A stretch of DNA of 64,000 nucleotides from Hoeflea_A sp965204935 (lineage in GTDB: Bacteria > Pseudomonadota > Alphaproteobacteria > Rhizobiales > Rhizobiaceae), in NCBI RefSeq assembly GCF_965204935.1, contig NZ_CBDBFO010000002.1; one strand, given 5' to 3'. The position numbers and the translations under genes were made by a program. The notes below the pieces were generated by a model. It worked only from the letters and a program-made list of their open reading frames with translations, was not told where the DNA came from and searched no databases. How positions within the stretch are numbered: position 1 is the first letter of the stretch; every line of letters begins with the position of its first letter. This document shows, one piece after another, positions 8,191-16,858 of this stretch.

Positions 8191-9630
8191 TCACTGTCTG
8201 AGTTCAATGACCCCCAACTCCTGCCACATCCAACTGAAGTCGTAGACCGGTGCATTTGTACCCGCTCTGGCTTTGGCTTCGTTTAGCTCGAGAATCTTGA
8301 GCCAGGCGGTGATTTTCTGTCGGCCTTTCGCCGTCCGTGCGCTCTCGCGCGGGGTTTTGTCGTCGAGCAGGCCGATCGGGCGATCCAGGATGCCCTGGTA
8401 ATGCTGTTCCATCACCTCTGCCCGGATAGCTGCCTGCTCTTCTTCGGAAAGGTGGGGAGGTTCAGGTGCCGCTCCATTTTCACGATGCGCCGCCATGGCC
8501 TGTTCCAGCGTTTGCCGGGCTATCAGCGGTGGTTTGACATGATCGCCGAGCAAATCAGCAAGACGGGCTTTGATCTCCTTCGCCCGGGGCTCGGAATTGA
8601 TGTCCGCTTCGAGCGTGCGGCCCTTGAGGGCGATCATTCCGAGCACCGGTGATCCGTCGTCGAGTTGGGAGTTGTACATCTGACCGCTCTCTGGCAGAGC
8701 TTTTTGCGGCTTTGGTTTAGCGCGTCCGCCGCGATCCACCCAGTTCCAGATCTTGTCTGACGCGGCTTCCATGTCCGCCTCGCCGTCAAGGATCTTGCGC
8801 ATCTGGGCCTGGGTTGTTCCCTTTTCAAAACGGTAGACAAGCTGGATAAACTCCACCTCATCACCATCGAAGTTGAAGAGTTGGGGAAGTGTTTGCTCGT
8901 CCGGATGCAGGGGCGTTACGGCCATCCAGGTTGTAGCGAAGAAAGAGCTTGCCGACTTCAGGGCGAGGCCGAGAGCGATGTCCTGAATCCCTTCGGGCGG
9001 GATCTCTTCGTCAAAGTCACCTTCTGCGCGTGCTTCGGCGATTATCTCCTCGAACCGGCTTTCGGCCTCTGCGACCATTTCGTTGAATTCAGACAGCAGA
9101 TCATCTGCCCGTTCCGGTTCGAGCGGCAAGAGCCCGCCAGCAATGATATTCTGGCCGCGCACATTGACGATACGCATGGCGAATTGTTCCCAGGGTGCCA
9201 TTGTCTTTGTTGCGCTTCGTTCCAATACCCGGAAGGGCTCGCCGTCCAGGATCAGATCACGAGCCAGAAAAGATTTTCCGGGGACGATATCGCTGACCTC
9301 GTAGAGGCTGACGGCGGAATCCCGGATGCCTTCCAGATAGGCGCGGGCGATCTTGGTTTCCTTCCAGCCTCGTCGCTTGAGGTACAGATCGACAACATTG
9401 CCATCCTCGGTTTCCCGACCGAGAAAATCGTTGAGGGCCATATCATTTAGCACGCTCACCCAGTGCCCGCCGATCCGATCGGCAAGCGCCTCGAAGCTGT
9501 CGATGTCGTGGGCTTCGCAATAAAGTCCGGTGTGGTCGTGAATGGCCTGTTGGAAATGCTCGGGCCATGGGCCCCGAACCATCCATCTGACCAGACCCTC
9601 GAAAATACTGTCAGGAATTTTGATGGTCAC
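8191..9630 (-). CDS. Passenger protein of the Tn3-family transposon, function unknown
   Basis: 479 residues from ATG 9630, starting MTIKIPDSIFEGLVRWMVRG. It is acidic and soluble, with no signal peptide or membrane segment. Near the C-terminus, QGILDRPIGLLDDKTPRESA followed by RTAKGRQKITAWL resembles the D-x-P-I-x-x-L-x-x-x-T-P-R-E-A-A motif seen in SEC-C-type and some DUF proteins, but the cysteines of SEC-C are absent. It lies 12 bp after the recombinase gene in the same direction and ends 2 bp from the inverted repeat, so it travels with the transposon and is probably co-transcribed with the recombinase. No catalytic motif was recognised; a defence, regulatory or accessory transposition role is open. 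Confidence 0.65.
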   Translation of the reverse strand: MTIKIPDSIFEGLVRWMVRGPWPEHFQQAIHDHTGLYCEAHDIDSFEALADRIGGHWVSVLNDMALNDFLGRETEDGNVVDLYLKRRGWKETKIARAYLEGIRDSAVSLYEVSDIVPGKSFLARDLILDGEPFRVLERSATKTMAPWEQFAMRIVNVRGQNIIAGGLLPLEPERADDLLSEFNEMVAEAESRFEEIIAEARAEGDFDEEIPPEGIQDIALGLALKSASSFFATTWMAVTPLHPDEQTLPQLFNFDGDEVEFIQLVYRFEKGTTQAQMRKILDGEADMEAASDKIWNWVDRGGRAKPKPQKALPESGQMYNSQLDDGSPVLGMIALKGRTLEADINSEPRAKEIKARLADLLGDHVKPPLIARQTLEQAMAAHRENGAAPEPPHLSEEEQAAIRAEVMEQHYQGILDRPIGLLDDKTPRESARTAKGRQKITAWLKILELNEAKARAGTNAPVYDFSWMWQELGVIELRQ

Positions 9631-9642
9631 TCTTTCTGTCCT

Positions 9643-10236
9643 CTACCATAGCTCTTCAAACCGGCCTGCGGCCGTGCGTGTGTAATGTGCGGTGTGCCGT
9701 GGATCCCGATGTCCCAGATAATCCTGAATCAAGCGCAGGTCGTGGCCTTTGTTTGCGAGCGCGAACCCACAGGAATGCCGCAGCATATGGGGATGGATAT
9801 GCCCTAGCTTGGCCTGTTTTCCGGCACGGGCAACGATGTAGTTCACAGCCTGACGCGTCAGGGGCTGTTTGCGTTCAGACACAAACAACCATGGAAGTGT
9901 GTCTTCTCGCAAAGCCAGCCAGCGGCGGATCGCCCTGAGTTCATCACCTGCAATGGGCTGCTCGACGCTAAGCCCATTCTTCAGGCGCGATATCCAGAGG
10001 CGCGCCTGATCAAGGTCCACATTGGAGCGGCGAAGGGTAGTCGCTTCCGAAACACGCAGCCCATGCCGGAACAGCAGCAGAAGCAGAAGGTGATCCCGAA
10101 CACCATGGCGGCCCCGTTTGGCGGCCTTCAACAGCCGTTCGATTTCCGCCTCACCCAAAAAGTCCCGGCCACGCTCATGACCATCCGCAGGACGATCATG
10201 CGCATCACTCTTTACTTTTGGCCGGTTGGGCGGCAT
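9643..10236 (-). CDS. Tyrosine recombinase/integrase (short, FimB/TnpI-like)
   Basis: 197 residues. It is almost wholly a tyrosine-recombinase catalytic domain: HGLRVSEATTLRRSNVD (first Arg), HPHMLRHSCGFALANKG (H-x-x-R), LIQDYLGHRDPRHTAHYTRT (His and nucleophile Tyr). It lacks the usual N-terminal core-binding domain, like the FimB/FimE group. In Tn3-family elements without a serine resolvase, a tyrosine recombinase (TnpI or TnpS/T) resolves cointegrates. Its place directly behind tnpA and beside a candidate crossover site supports that role by inference. Confidence 0.85.
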   Translation of the reverse strand: MPPNRPKVKSDAHDRPADGHERGRDFLGEAEIERLLKAAKRGRHGVRDHLLLLLLFRHGLRVSEATTLRRSNVDLDQARLWISRLKNGLSVEQPIAGDELRAIRRWLALREDTLPWLFVSERKQPLTRQAVNYIVARAGKQAKLGHIHPHMLRHSCGFALANKGHDLRLIQDYLGHRDPRHTAHYTRTAAGRFEELW

Positions 10237-10284
10237 TTCTCAAACCTCGCATCGTCCTTGTTTTGCAGGCAAGTCTATCCTCAT

Positions 10285-10316
10285 ACTTTTTACAGTTCAC
10301 GCACTTTGTAAAGAGT
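10285..10316. other. Candidate recombinase crossover/resolution site
   Basis: In the 81-bp gap between tnpA and the recombinase gene, ACTTTTTACA (10285-10294) faces TGTAAAGAGT (10307-10316). These are inverted arms differing by one base, around a 12-bp centre. A further ACTCTTTAC copy is at 10207-10215. Paired inverted arms next to a tyrosine recombinase gene are typical of resolution core sites. It could equally be an operator for the recombinase promoter. Confidence 0.4.
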
Positions 10317-10507
10317 TCTAAGCGGCCAGTTTTCCAAAGTCGATCCGCTTGTCCAGATCGATATCGAACCGGCCGTAGGGATTGATGTGAAGATAGAAGA
10401 GTGGGGACAGCCCTTGTAGATCCCGCTCAGACAATCGGCTGACCCACTCCGGTTCCGACAGGATCGATTGCACCATGTGCGTGTTCACATAAACCAGTGA
10501 CGCCTGA

Positions 10508-11451
10508 GAGCCTGACCGAAAAGTCTTTGGGAAAAATTGTTGAGCGATACCAGTCAATTGTGATTCCATGTTCGCAATCGAAAACCGAACGGAGGAACCA
10601 CTGTGCCTTGGACTGATACCGCCCGCCTCACGTATAACCGCAAAACGGATCGTTATCCAAGTGACGTTACGAACGAAGAATGGGCAATCCTCGAACCTAT
10701 GGTTCCACCAGCACGCCCCGGAGGACGCCCCCGGACCGCAGACATGCGCGAAGTAATCAACGCGATTTTCTACATCGGATCGACAGGCTGTCAGTGGCGT
10801 GCGCTGCCAATTGACTTCCCGCCCATGACGACAGTGCAGGGATATTTCTACGCTTGGCGCAATGCCGGTATTCTGGAGGCAATGAACGATCTGCTGGTCA
10901 CCGCTGCCCGTGAATTGGAAGGGCGCGATGCGCAGCCGACGGCTGGCGTGATCGACAGCCAAAGCGTAAAAACGACAGAAAGTGGTGGTGTTTGCGGCTA
11001 TGACGCCGGCAAAAAGACCAAGGGGCGCAAGCGTCATATCGTGACGGACGTCCTTGGGCTTCTGCTGGTGATCATCGTTCATGCCGCCAACATCCAGGAC
11101 CGTGACGGTGCACCCGATGTGCTCAAGGCTGTCGGTAAAAAGTTCCCCTGGCTGCGCCATATTTTCGCCGACGGCGGGTATGCAGGTGACAAGCTCCGAC
11201 AAACCATGGGCAACAAGTGGACCCTGGAGATCGTCAAGCGACCAGGTGCGGTAAAGGGTTTCGTTCTGCTGCCCATGCGTTGGGTGGTCGAGCGTACTTT
11301 TGCATGGTTGGGAAGGTGCCGCCGGTTGGCCAAAGACTGGGAGAACACCGTCGAAAGTTCAACCGCCTGGGCGCACATTGCAAGCATCCGCCTGGTGACA
11401 CGCAGACTGGCAAGGCACTGCAATGCAACGTAAAACTTTAGATTCAGGCTC
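10508..11451 (+). mobile_element. IS5-family insertion sequence, 944 bp, with 3-bp target duplication TGA
   Basis: The inverted ends start GAGCCTGA (10508-10515) and finish TCAGGCTC (11444-11451). TGA flanks both sides (10505-10507 and 11452-11454). Excision with one TGA restores the Tn3 tnpA frame, which fixes the boundaries. The size and the 2-4 bp target duplication suit the short (IS427-like) IS5 subgroup. Confidence 0.88.
10603..11433 (+). CDS. IS5-family transposase
   Basis: 276 residues from GTG 10603. N-terminal DNA-binding part has LTNEEW-like text (VTNEEWAILEPMVPPARPGG, RPRTADMREVINAIFYI) followed by TGCQWRALP. The DDE domain shows GVIDSQSVKTTESGG (first Asp), FADGGYAGDKL (second Asp) and RWVVERTFAWLGRCRRLAKD (Glu with the R-x-F context). 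It is a single continuous frame, so no programmed frameshift is needed. Confidence 0.88.
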   Translation: MPWTDTARLTYNRKTDRYPSDVTNEEWAILEPMVPPARPGGRPRTADMREVINAIFYIGSTGCQWRALPIDFPPMTTVQGYFYAWRNAGILEAMNDLLVTAARELEGRDAQPTAGVIDSQSVKTTESGGVCGYDAGKKTKGRKRHIVTDVLGLLLVIIVHAANIQDRDGAPDVLKAVGKKFPWLRHIFADGGYAGDKLRQTMGNKWTLEIVKRPGAVKGFVLLPMRWVVERTFAWLGRCRRLAKDWENTVESSTAWAHIASIRLVTRRLARHCNAT

Positions 11452-14214
11452 TGAAGCAGATGCAATGCGTGGGCCGATATCTCCTGATCGGCAATGCGGT
11501 TGCTGGATATCTCGCCCCCTTTGCCAAAGAAGACGAACCCGTTGGCACTGTTCCAGTTCTCAACAGCATTCAATCCTTCATGAATCTCGCGGCGGAAGTC
11601 CTCAGAACGCAGATAGCGGCACAAGAATATCGTCTTGATGGCGCGGCCAAGCTCCGCCAGCGCTTTGTAGGTCGGGTGCATCACATCAGCGCGGGCAAAG
11701 CGGCGCAGGATGGCTTCCGGATCAGCCATGCCGTGCTGCATGGCTGCAGCGTATTTGACCATCTCATCATATTGCCGCTCGATCTCGGCCCAGTCGACGG
11801 TACCGGACAGGATGGGCAGAAGGTTTGGCAGTTGTCCCCGCATGCCGGCGCTTGGCAAGGCCAGTTTCTGTCGCGCGATGGCCTTCAATCGGGGTGAAAG
11901 CTCGAACCCAAGCAAATGGCAGAAGGCAAAGCCGATGGCGCTCTGGCCATGACTGTCCACATATTGGCGCTGGATTTCCATGTCGGTGCAGTGGCGCAGC
12001 ACACCTTCAATCATGGCCGCCACCTCCGAGGACGAACAACGCTTCAATTGAGAATAGATACAGGTGGCCTGACGCTCGACATGCCAATAGATCATGACGC
12101 CGCGTCCACCATAGCGCGCATGCCATTCGGTCATCAGGTTGCGGTCCCAGGCACCAAATTTGGTGGAATCCGAGGCGCATGCTGTTCCGGCTTCGCCCCA
12201 GATGGCAGGATTACGAATAGCCAGCGTCGCATCCGCGACCCGGCTGCAAGCCGCGCGCAGCGAGGCAGGGTCAATGTACCGTCGACGGACATGCAATAGC
12301 TCGTCATAACTGGTCCCGGGTACGCCGGCGGCAACACGCTTCAAGCCCGCATTGGTGCCCAGACCATATAAAGAGAGCAGCAAACGTTGATCTCGAATGT
12401 CTGGCTGCAGCACCTCTCTGGTCGCGGAGGTCTCAAAGACGTCCAGAAACCCTGTGTCCAGAGCTGTTTCCTTCAACGCATCCAGCAGTCCCGTCATCGG
12501 CCACCGTCGATTGATCTCTGACTTCAGCCCAATCAAGCCCGTTGGCTCGGGGGCCGGTTTGAAAGGTGTGATGCTGATCCGGTTCTCGCCAGACCATCGC
12601 AACCGAACCTTATCATTGTTGGGCAGCGTGGCATTCAGCTGAAGCAGTTCCTGTTCCAATTGCATGCGAACGGACTGGGTGAACGCCTTTGCATCCTGCG
12701 TGAGGTTCAGGCTAGCATAGTAAGCGTTTCGCCGTTCTGGGAAATCTTTCGGCAGATCGTCGTCTGGATTGCGATAGCGGTCTGCCCCCTCAACCCAGAT
12801 CTCTTTCGCTCTGATCCGCTCCCGCAATTGTGTCAGAACACACAGTTCATAAGAAATGACATTCAGGCGCCCCCGCCCATCAATCACAATTTCCCTCCAT
12901 TTTCGTGGGATTGACCCATCAGGAGCGAGCGCGGCCGGAGCATAGCGCCGACCTTCTTCATTCAAGCGGACAATCAAAGTCAAAGCATCCAGGATCGGCC
13001 GCCAGACCTTATTGTTCGATCGGAAATTCAGAACAGAGAGCAATGACGGCAACATCGGACGATAGTGATTGGCATAGGAGCCGCGCATCACAGTTTGGAT
13101 CCGAATATCAAGCGTACCCTTGGCGTTATGTTCATCGATAACGGCTTTCAACTTTGCAGCACCTGCAACCGGAAAGATCACATCCGAAACAATCCCCTTT
13201 GGTGCCATCACTGCTGCGGTCGCCATGTCAACGAGCAATTGTTCTTTACCGTGAACCTTCTCAATGTCGGCGGCAATTCTCTTGACGACCTTGCGTTTGG
13301 ATTTTGTGCCGATGCGATGCACGACTTCGATCAGCAACTCCACCAGCCCATCGATCAGTTGTGATCTGCGCGACATAAGATAAATGGCCAGCAATCCAGT
13401 GCGCTTTTCTTTGGAATGTAGCCTCATCTCTGAGGCGGCTTCGCCTTCAACCCGGCGCACCAGGGCCTTGATCCAAGTGGGGTCAATATCCAAGAGTGCG
13501 TGATCTGGCAGGCCCAGACCTTGAATGAAGGCAAGCCGGTCTGCGGCATCCAGCACGTTATCCAGCGTCGCCGCACCGACATCTCGCTTCAGTCGTTGAA
13601 ATCCAGTGCGGCCACGCGGACCAGCAAGACTGGCTTCCAGTTCAAAGGCTGCTGATGCTGACAACTGAGCAGAAACTTCGGAAAGATAGCCATCCAGAAC
13701 GCGTTGACGCACGGAACGTACAATGCGCTCAACGGTTTGCTCCGGTGGTGAAACCAGCTTGCGTGCCAGAAACCAGTGACACCCCAAATCAGTCATCTCG
13801 GAAAGGGAAGTGCCGCGTTGGACAACATCCGAAAGCAACCAGGTCTCGAACTCTGTCAAATCTGTTTGCTTCGGCCGGGAGAACCCCAAATGCTCAGCAA
13901 CTCGTTTCCGATACCGGCGCGATCTGCGGTCATCAAACAAACTTTTTGGACAATCTGCGGGCCGTTCGGTTTGGCTGGCTACATATGAAATCACATTTCC
14001 GGCCAAACCTGACCAGTCTTCGATAAATCGGCTTGTTCGCCGCAAATGACAAAGCTGAAGGGCAGTCTCCAAACGAATATCGTCCGGCTGATCCGCCAGA
14101 AATATCAGATCAGAAAATGACAAACCCCAATCGTTCACGATATTCTCCAAAAAATAGCCTCCAACGCGCATTACGCGAAAAACTTCAGGGAGAACCCTTC
14201 AGAAGACAACCCTT

Positions 14215-14270
14215 GTTCACAAATGTTCCAGAATTTGTCCGATCTCACAGCTTCAAGCCGGTTGGGCCTA
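14215..14270 (-). repeat. Right terminal inverted repeat of the Tn3-family transposon
   Basis: Inverted copy of 8134-8189 with two differences. The alkB coding frame resumes at about 14269 (TAT TAC CGG, YYRFLL), so the outer TA may be alkB sequence rather than transposon. Confidence 0.88.
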
Positions 14271-14316
14271 TTACCGGTTTCTCCTGTTCTGCTCCGTACC
14301 CATTTTGTGGGCGAGC

Positions 14317-15969
14317 GTAACTACCCAGCTACCCTATCAAGCTGGATTTGATGGAATGTATTGAGGTCACGGATAAGCTGAACGGGGCTTTTGCTCAAGG
14401 CTCTCAGAACATCCCAGCTTTGCTTTCGCGCTGTTTCAACAACGGTGCGTAGAATGCAGTAGTTTTCAGCGCCTGTCTCAGTCCTGAAGCTTCCGGAGAC
14501 CTTCTGCCGAACCTTTGTCATGCGCAGGTCACGTTCGGCTTCGTTGTTGGTGAAGGGAACATTGAGGTCATCGAGGAAGAGCAGGACCGCGGCCTTATGT
14601 GTTTGCATCCGTCTCGCCAGATTATGTCCAGCCCGTCGCTTCGGGCGACCGCGTTTGCCGGTCGTTGGACGTGCAAGCGGTGGCAGGCCTTCATGGAATT
14701 TGATCGCCCGGTCGCAACAGGCATCAAACCTCTGATCGATCTGATGGGCATGTTCCGGACTGACCGCTGACTTGCCTTGATCGCGTGCGATTTGTGTCAG
14801 CGTCAGGGCGTCGCACAAAAGGGCTTTCATATCCGTCGCCCAGGGTTCCCTGTCGTGATCGATGACGGCCTGCAACTCCCGGAGCAGATGCGCATTGCAA
14901 AGACCATGCTCCACGGCCTCCAGCGCCAAATAGGGTGGCCAGCAATCGTGAACGATCGTTCCTGCCAGTCCCGATGGGATATCACCTCGCCCGGTCCCGA
15001 GCCGAAGATGACTGAGGGATGTGGAACACAGCATATGCAGCCAGCGCGTCTTGCCGGCAATCCGCAAGCCGGTCTCATCCAGATGCTTCACGGCAACAGC
15101 TGTGCCGGACAGCAGTTCCCTTACCCTGTCCGCGAAAACGCGCATGCTGTCGGCCTTTTTGGCGATCAGACTGGCCAGCGTCGCCGGGGCGATCCTGATC
15201 TTGTAGAGGTCCGAGAAGATCCGTGCCAGGCGATCCTCGGGAATGCAGTGCTGTGTTTGCAAATAGGCCGCCAGGGCAGCGATTTCGTCACCATACTGGG
15301 CGGGGGCTTTCACGGTCTCGGGAAAGGCAGCGCGCACCAGCGTGCCACAGGACCGGCATAGACAGGTATGGGCTCTGTGTTCGGTGATGAAAAGAGGCGG
15401 AGGCGGCGCAAGGCCAAACACCTGGCGCGCGGCAAAACCTGTGGCGGCCTCAGGCGATAGCGTCGCACTGCAGCGCGTGCACTGATGTGGATAGTGATGG
15501 ACGAGCGCATCCGGTGTCGCGACCTGCTTCAGCGTTATGCCCTTATGGCCATGTTGGCCACCAGACTTGCGGCCTGATTTGCCGCGCAAGCTCCTGGTGC
15601 GTCTTTCTCTGGCCGCTGGCTTCGCCAGCCCGTCACTGGACGGCGGTTTACTGCTGTTGGAACTGTTCAACCCCAACCGTCGTTCAAGATCACAGACCCG
15701 CTGAACAAGCGAGGCATTCTGCTCCCGCAACTGCCTGTTCTGTTTATCAAGCTCATCGACCCGCGCTTGCAAGAGCGCATTTTGACCGGCAAGCTCCATG
15801 ACCAGATCAATGAGGTCCGGTTTTGACAGGGCGCTGAGGCGATCGCGGGTGAAACGAGTTTGCTTCATGATGCGCTCATGGAGTCAGAAACGACCGCGTC
15901 CGGAAAGCCTGTCAACCTGATTCAAATCGTCGCACACTCAAATTGCAAATCTGGTAGCTGGGTAGTTAC
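14317..15969 (-). mobile_element. IS66-family element (tnpC only), 1.65 kb, with 8-bp target duplication
   Basis: Inverted repeats GTAACTACCCAGCTAC at 14317-14332 and inverted at 15954-15969. The direct repeat GGGCGAGC flanks at 14309-14316 and 15970-15977; eight bases is the standard IS66 duplication. There is no tnpA or tnpB, so this is the one-gene IS66 type. The left repeat overlaps the tnpC stop codon. The perfect duplication and intact gene suggest a recent insertion into an already truncated alkB. Confidence 0.95.
14321..15868 (-). CDS. tnpC: IS66-family transposase TnpC
   Basis: 515 residues, intact. A leucine-zipper-like N-terminus (LVMELAGQNALLQARVDELD, then KQNRQLREQNASLVQRVCDL) precedes LNSSNSSKPPSSDGL. 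A zinc-binding part follows (HQCTRCSATLSP and CLCRSCGTLV). The DDE domain has VKHLDETGLRIAGKTRWLHM (Asp), VHDCWPPYLALEAVEHGLCN (Asp) and VPFTNNEAERDLRMTKVRQK (Glu), the last being the IS66 signature. The coiled coil probably mediates multimerisation. Confidence 0.92.
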   Translation of the reverse strand: MKQTRFTRDRLSALSKPDLIDLVMELAGQNALLQARVDELDKQNRQLREQNASLVQRVCDLERRLGLNSSNSSKPPSSDGLAKPAARERRTRSLRGKSGRKSGGQHGHKGITLKQVATPDALVHHYPHQCTRCSATLSPEAATGFAARQVFGLAPPPPLFITEHRAHTCLCRSCGTLVRAAFPETVKAPAQYGDEIAALAAYLQTQHCIPEDRLARIFSDLYKIRIAPATLASLIAKKADSMRVFADRVRELLSGTAVAVKHLDETGLRIAGKTRWLHMLCSTSLSHLRLGTGRGDIPSGLAGTIVHDCWPPYLALEAVEHGLCNAHLLRELQAVIDHDREPWATDMKALLCDALTLTQIARDQGKSAVSPEHAHQIDQRFDACCDRAIKFHEGLPPLARPTTGKRGRPKRRAGHNLARRMQTHKAAVLLFLDDLNVPFTNNEAERDLRMTKVRQKVSGSFRTETGAENYCILRTVVETARKQSWDVLRALSKSPVQLIRDLNTFHQIQLDRVAG

Positions 15970-16858
15970 GGGCGAGCTTTCTGATCTGCGCAAGTGTGGC
16001 GGCAACCGCGAACCTGCCCGTCTGGGCCTATGTTTCGCTGGCGCTCAGCGCCGGCGCCGCCTCGGGCGGCGGACTTGCGGTCGGGCATGAGCTCGGCCAC
16101 AAGCTGAATGCGCTCGATCGGTGGGGTGGCAAACTCGTCTGTGCGCTCACCGGCTACGGCCACTTCTGCATCGAACACAATCGTGGTCACCACAGCCATG
16201 TCGCAACACCTGAGGATTGCGCTTCGGCGCGTCTCGGTGAAAGCGTCTACGCCTTTGCGGTGCGGGAGATACCCGGCGCAGCAAGACGCGGCTGGCAGCT
16301 TGAGCGCCTGCGGCTGCGACAGAAAGGATTTGGGTTCTGGAATCTCCGCAACGATATCCTGCAAGGTTATGCCATCACGCTTGCCGTGGCGGTCATACTT
16401 GCCTCGCTGCTCGGCTGGATCGTGCTGCCTTTCCTGCTGATCCACCATTTTGCCGGGTGGCTGCAGCTGACCTTTGCAAACTATGTCGAGCACTACGGCC
16501 TGAAACGGAAGAAGCGCGACAACGGGCGCTATGAGCCCTGTGCGCCGCGCCATTCCTGGAACACGAACCATATCGTATCGAACCTGATGCTGTTTCACCT
16601 TCAACGGCACTCCGATCATCACGCGAACCCGTTGCGTCCCTACCAGGCGCTTCGGGATTTCGAAGAACTGCCGCGTCTTCCGAGCGGCTACCCGGGTTGC
16701 TTCGTGATGGCTGTGATACCGCCCTGGTGGCGGAGGGTTATGGATCCGAAGGTCATGCGCTGGGCCGGCGGCGATATCGACAAGGCGAATGTCGTGCCGG
16801 GCGCTGAAAGCCGCTATGCCGGGCGTTTCGCTTTACAATAGTGGGCGTTGCGCGCCAG

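Larger units (their letters stand above)
10318..14171 (-). pseudogene. tnpA: Tn3-family transposase TnpA, split by an IS5-family element
   Basis: Pieces 14171-11452 and 10507-10318 join in frame (ALHLLQ-ASLVYVNTHMVQSI) once the IS5-family element and one TGA duplicate are removed. That gives about 968 residues, the normal Tn3 TnpA length. The catalytic region includes ACASDSTKFGAWDRNLMTEW (first Asp). The C-terminus has SPLFYLHINPYGRFDIDLD, matching the HVNPYG-type ending of the family. The N-terminus (ATG 14171) is slightly shorter than many relatives but an in-frame stop lies just upstream. TnpA is inactive unless the IS excises, so the transposon is immobilised unless helped in trans. Confidence 0.88.
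8134..14270 (-). mobile_element. Tn3-family transposon, 6.1 kb, with tyrosine recombinase and passenger gene
   Basis: Bounded by 56-bp inverted repeats (8134-8189 and 14215-14270) that differ at two positions. It contains, all on the minus strand, a Tn3-type tnpA (split by an IS5-family element), a tyrosine recombinase, and a 479-residue passenger whose stop codon abuts the left repeat. No 5-bp target duplication is seen: the left flank is CCAGG and the right flank TTACC. The left flank is endolysin and the right flank is alkB, both missing their N-terminal parts, so one end has been involved in a deletion or inversion after insertion. Confidence 0.85.
14269..16841 (+). pseudogene. alkB: Alkane 1-monooxygenase (AlkB), N-terminus lost and interrupted by IS66
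   Basis: Pieces 14269-14316 and 15970-16841 join in frame after removing the IS66 element: YYRFLLFCSVPILWAS-FLICAS. The three histidine clusters of the membrane di-iron hydroxylases are present: AVGHELGHKLNA, EHNRGHHSHVATPEDCASA and LQRHSDHHANPLRPYQALR, along with the AlkB signature NYVEHYGLKRKK. About 300 of roughly 390 residues survive. The first membrane helices are missing, cut by the Tn3 end. Intact AlkB uses rubredoxin electrons to hydroxylate medium-chain n-alkanes in the inner membrane. A GTG at 15996 could start a shorter product, but it would lack essential helices. Confidence 0.85.

Noticed and set aside
8134..8194. Start of the endolysin at 8194 (MTFTNVPEFV)
   Set aside because: The first 20 residues are coded by the Tn3 inverted repeat and recur at the other end of the transposon at 14220.
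11079..11451. Continuation of the Tn3 transposase frame to 11079 on the minus strand
   Set aside because: These codons are antisense to the IS5-family transposase; the true tnpA continues at 10507-10318 after excision.
15996..16841. Intact 281-residue AlkB starting at GTG 15996
   Set aside because: The frame continues upstream through the IS66 target duplication to 14269 with matching AlkB sequence, so this is a fragment, not a gene with its own start.
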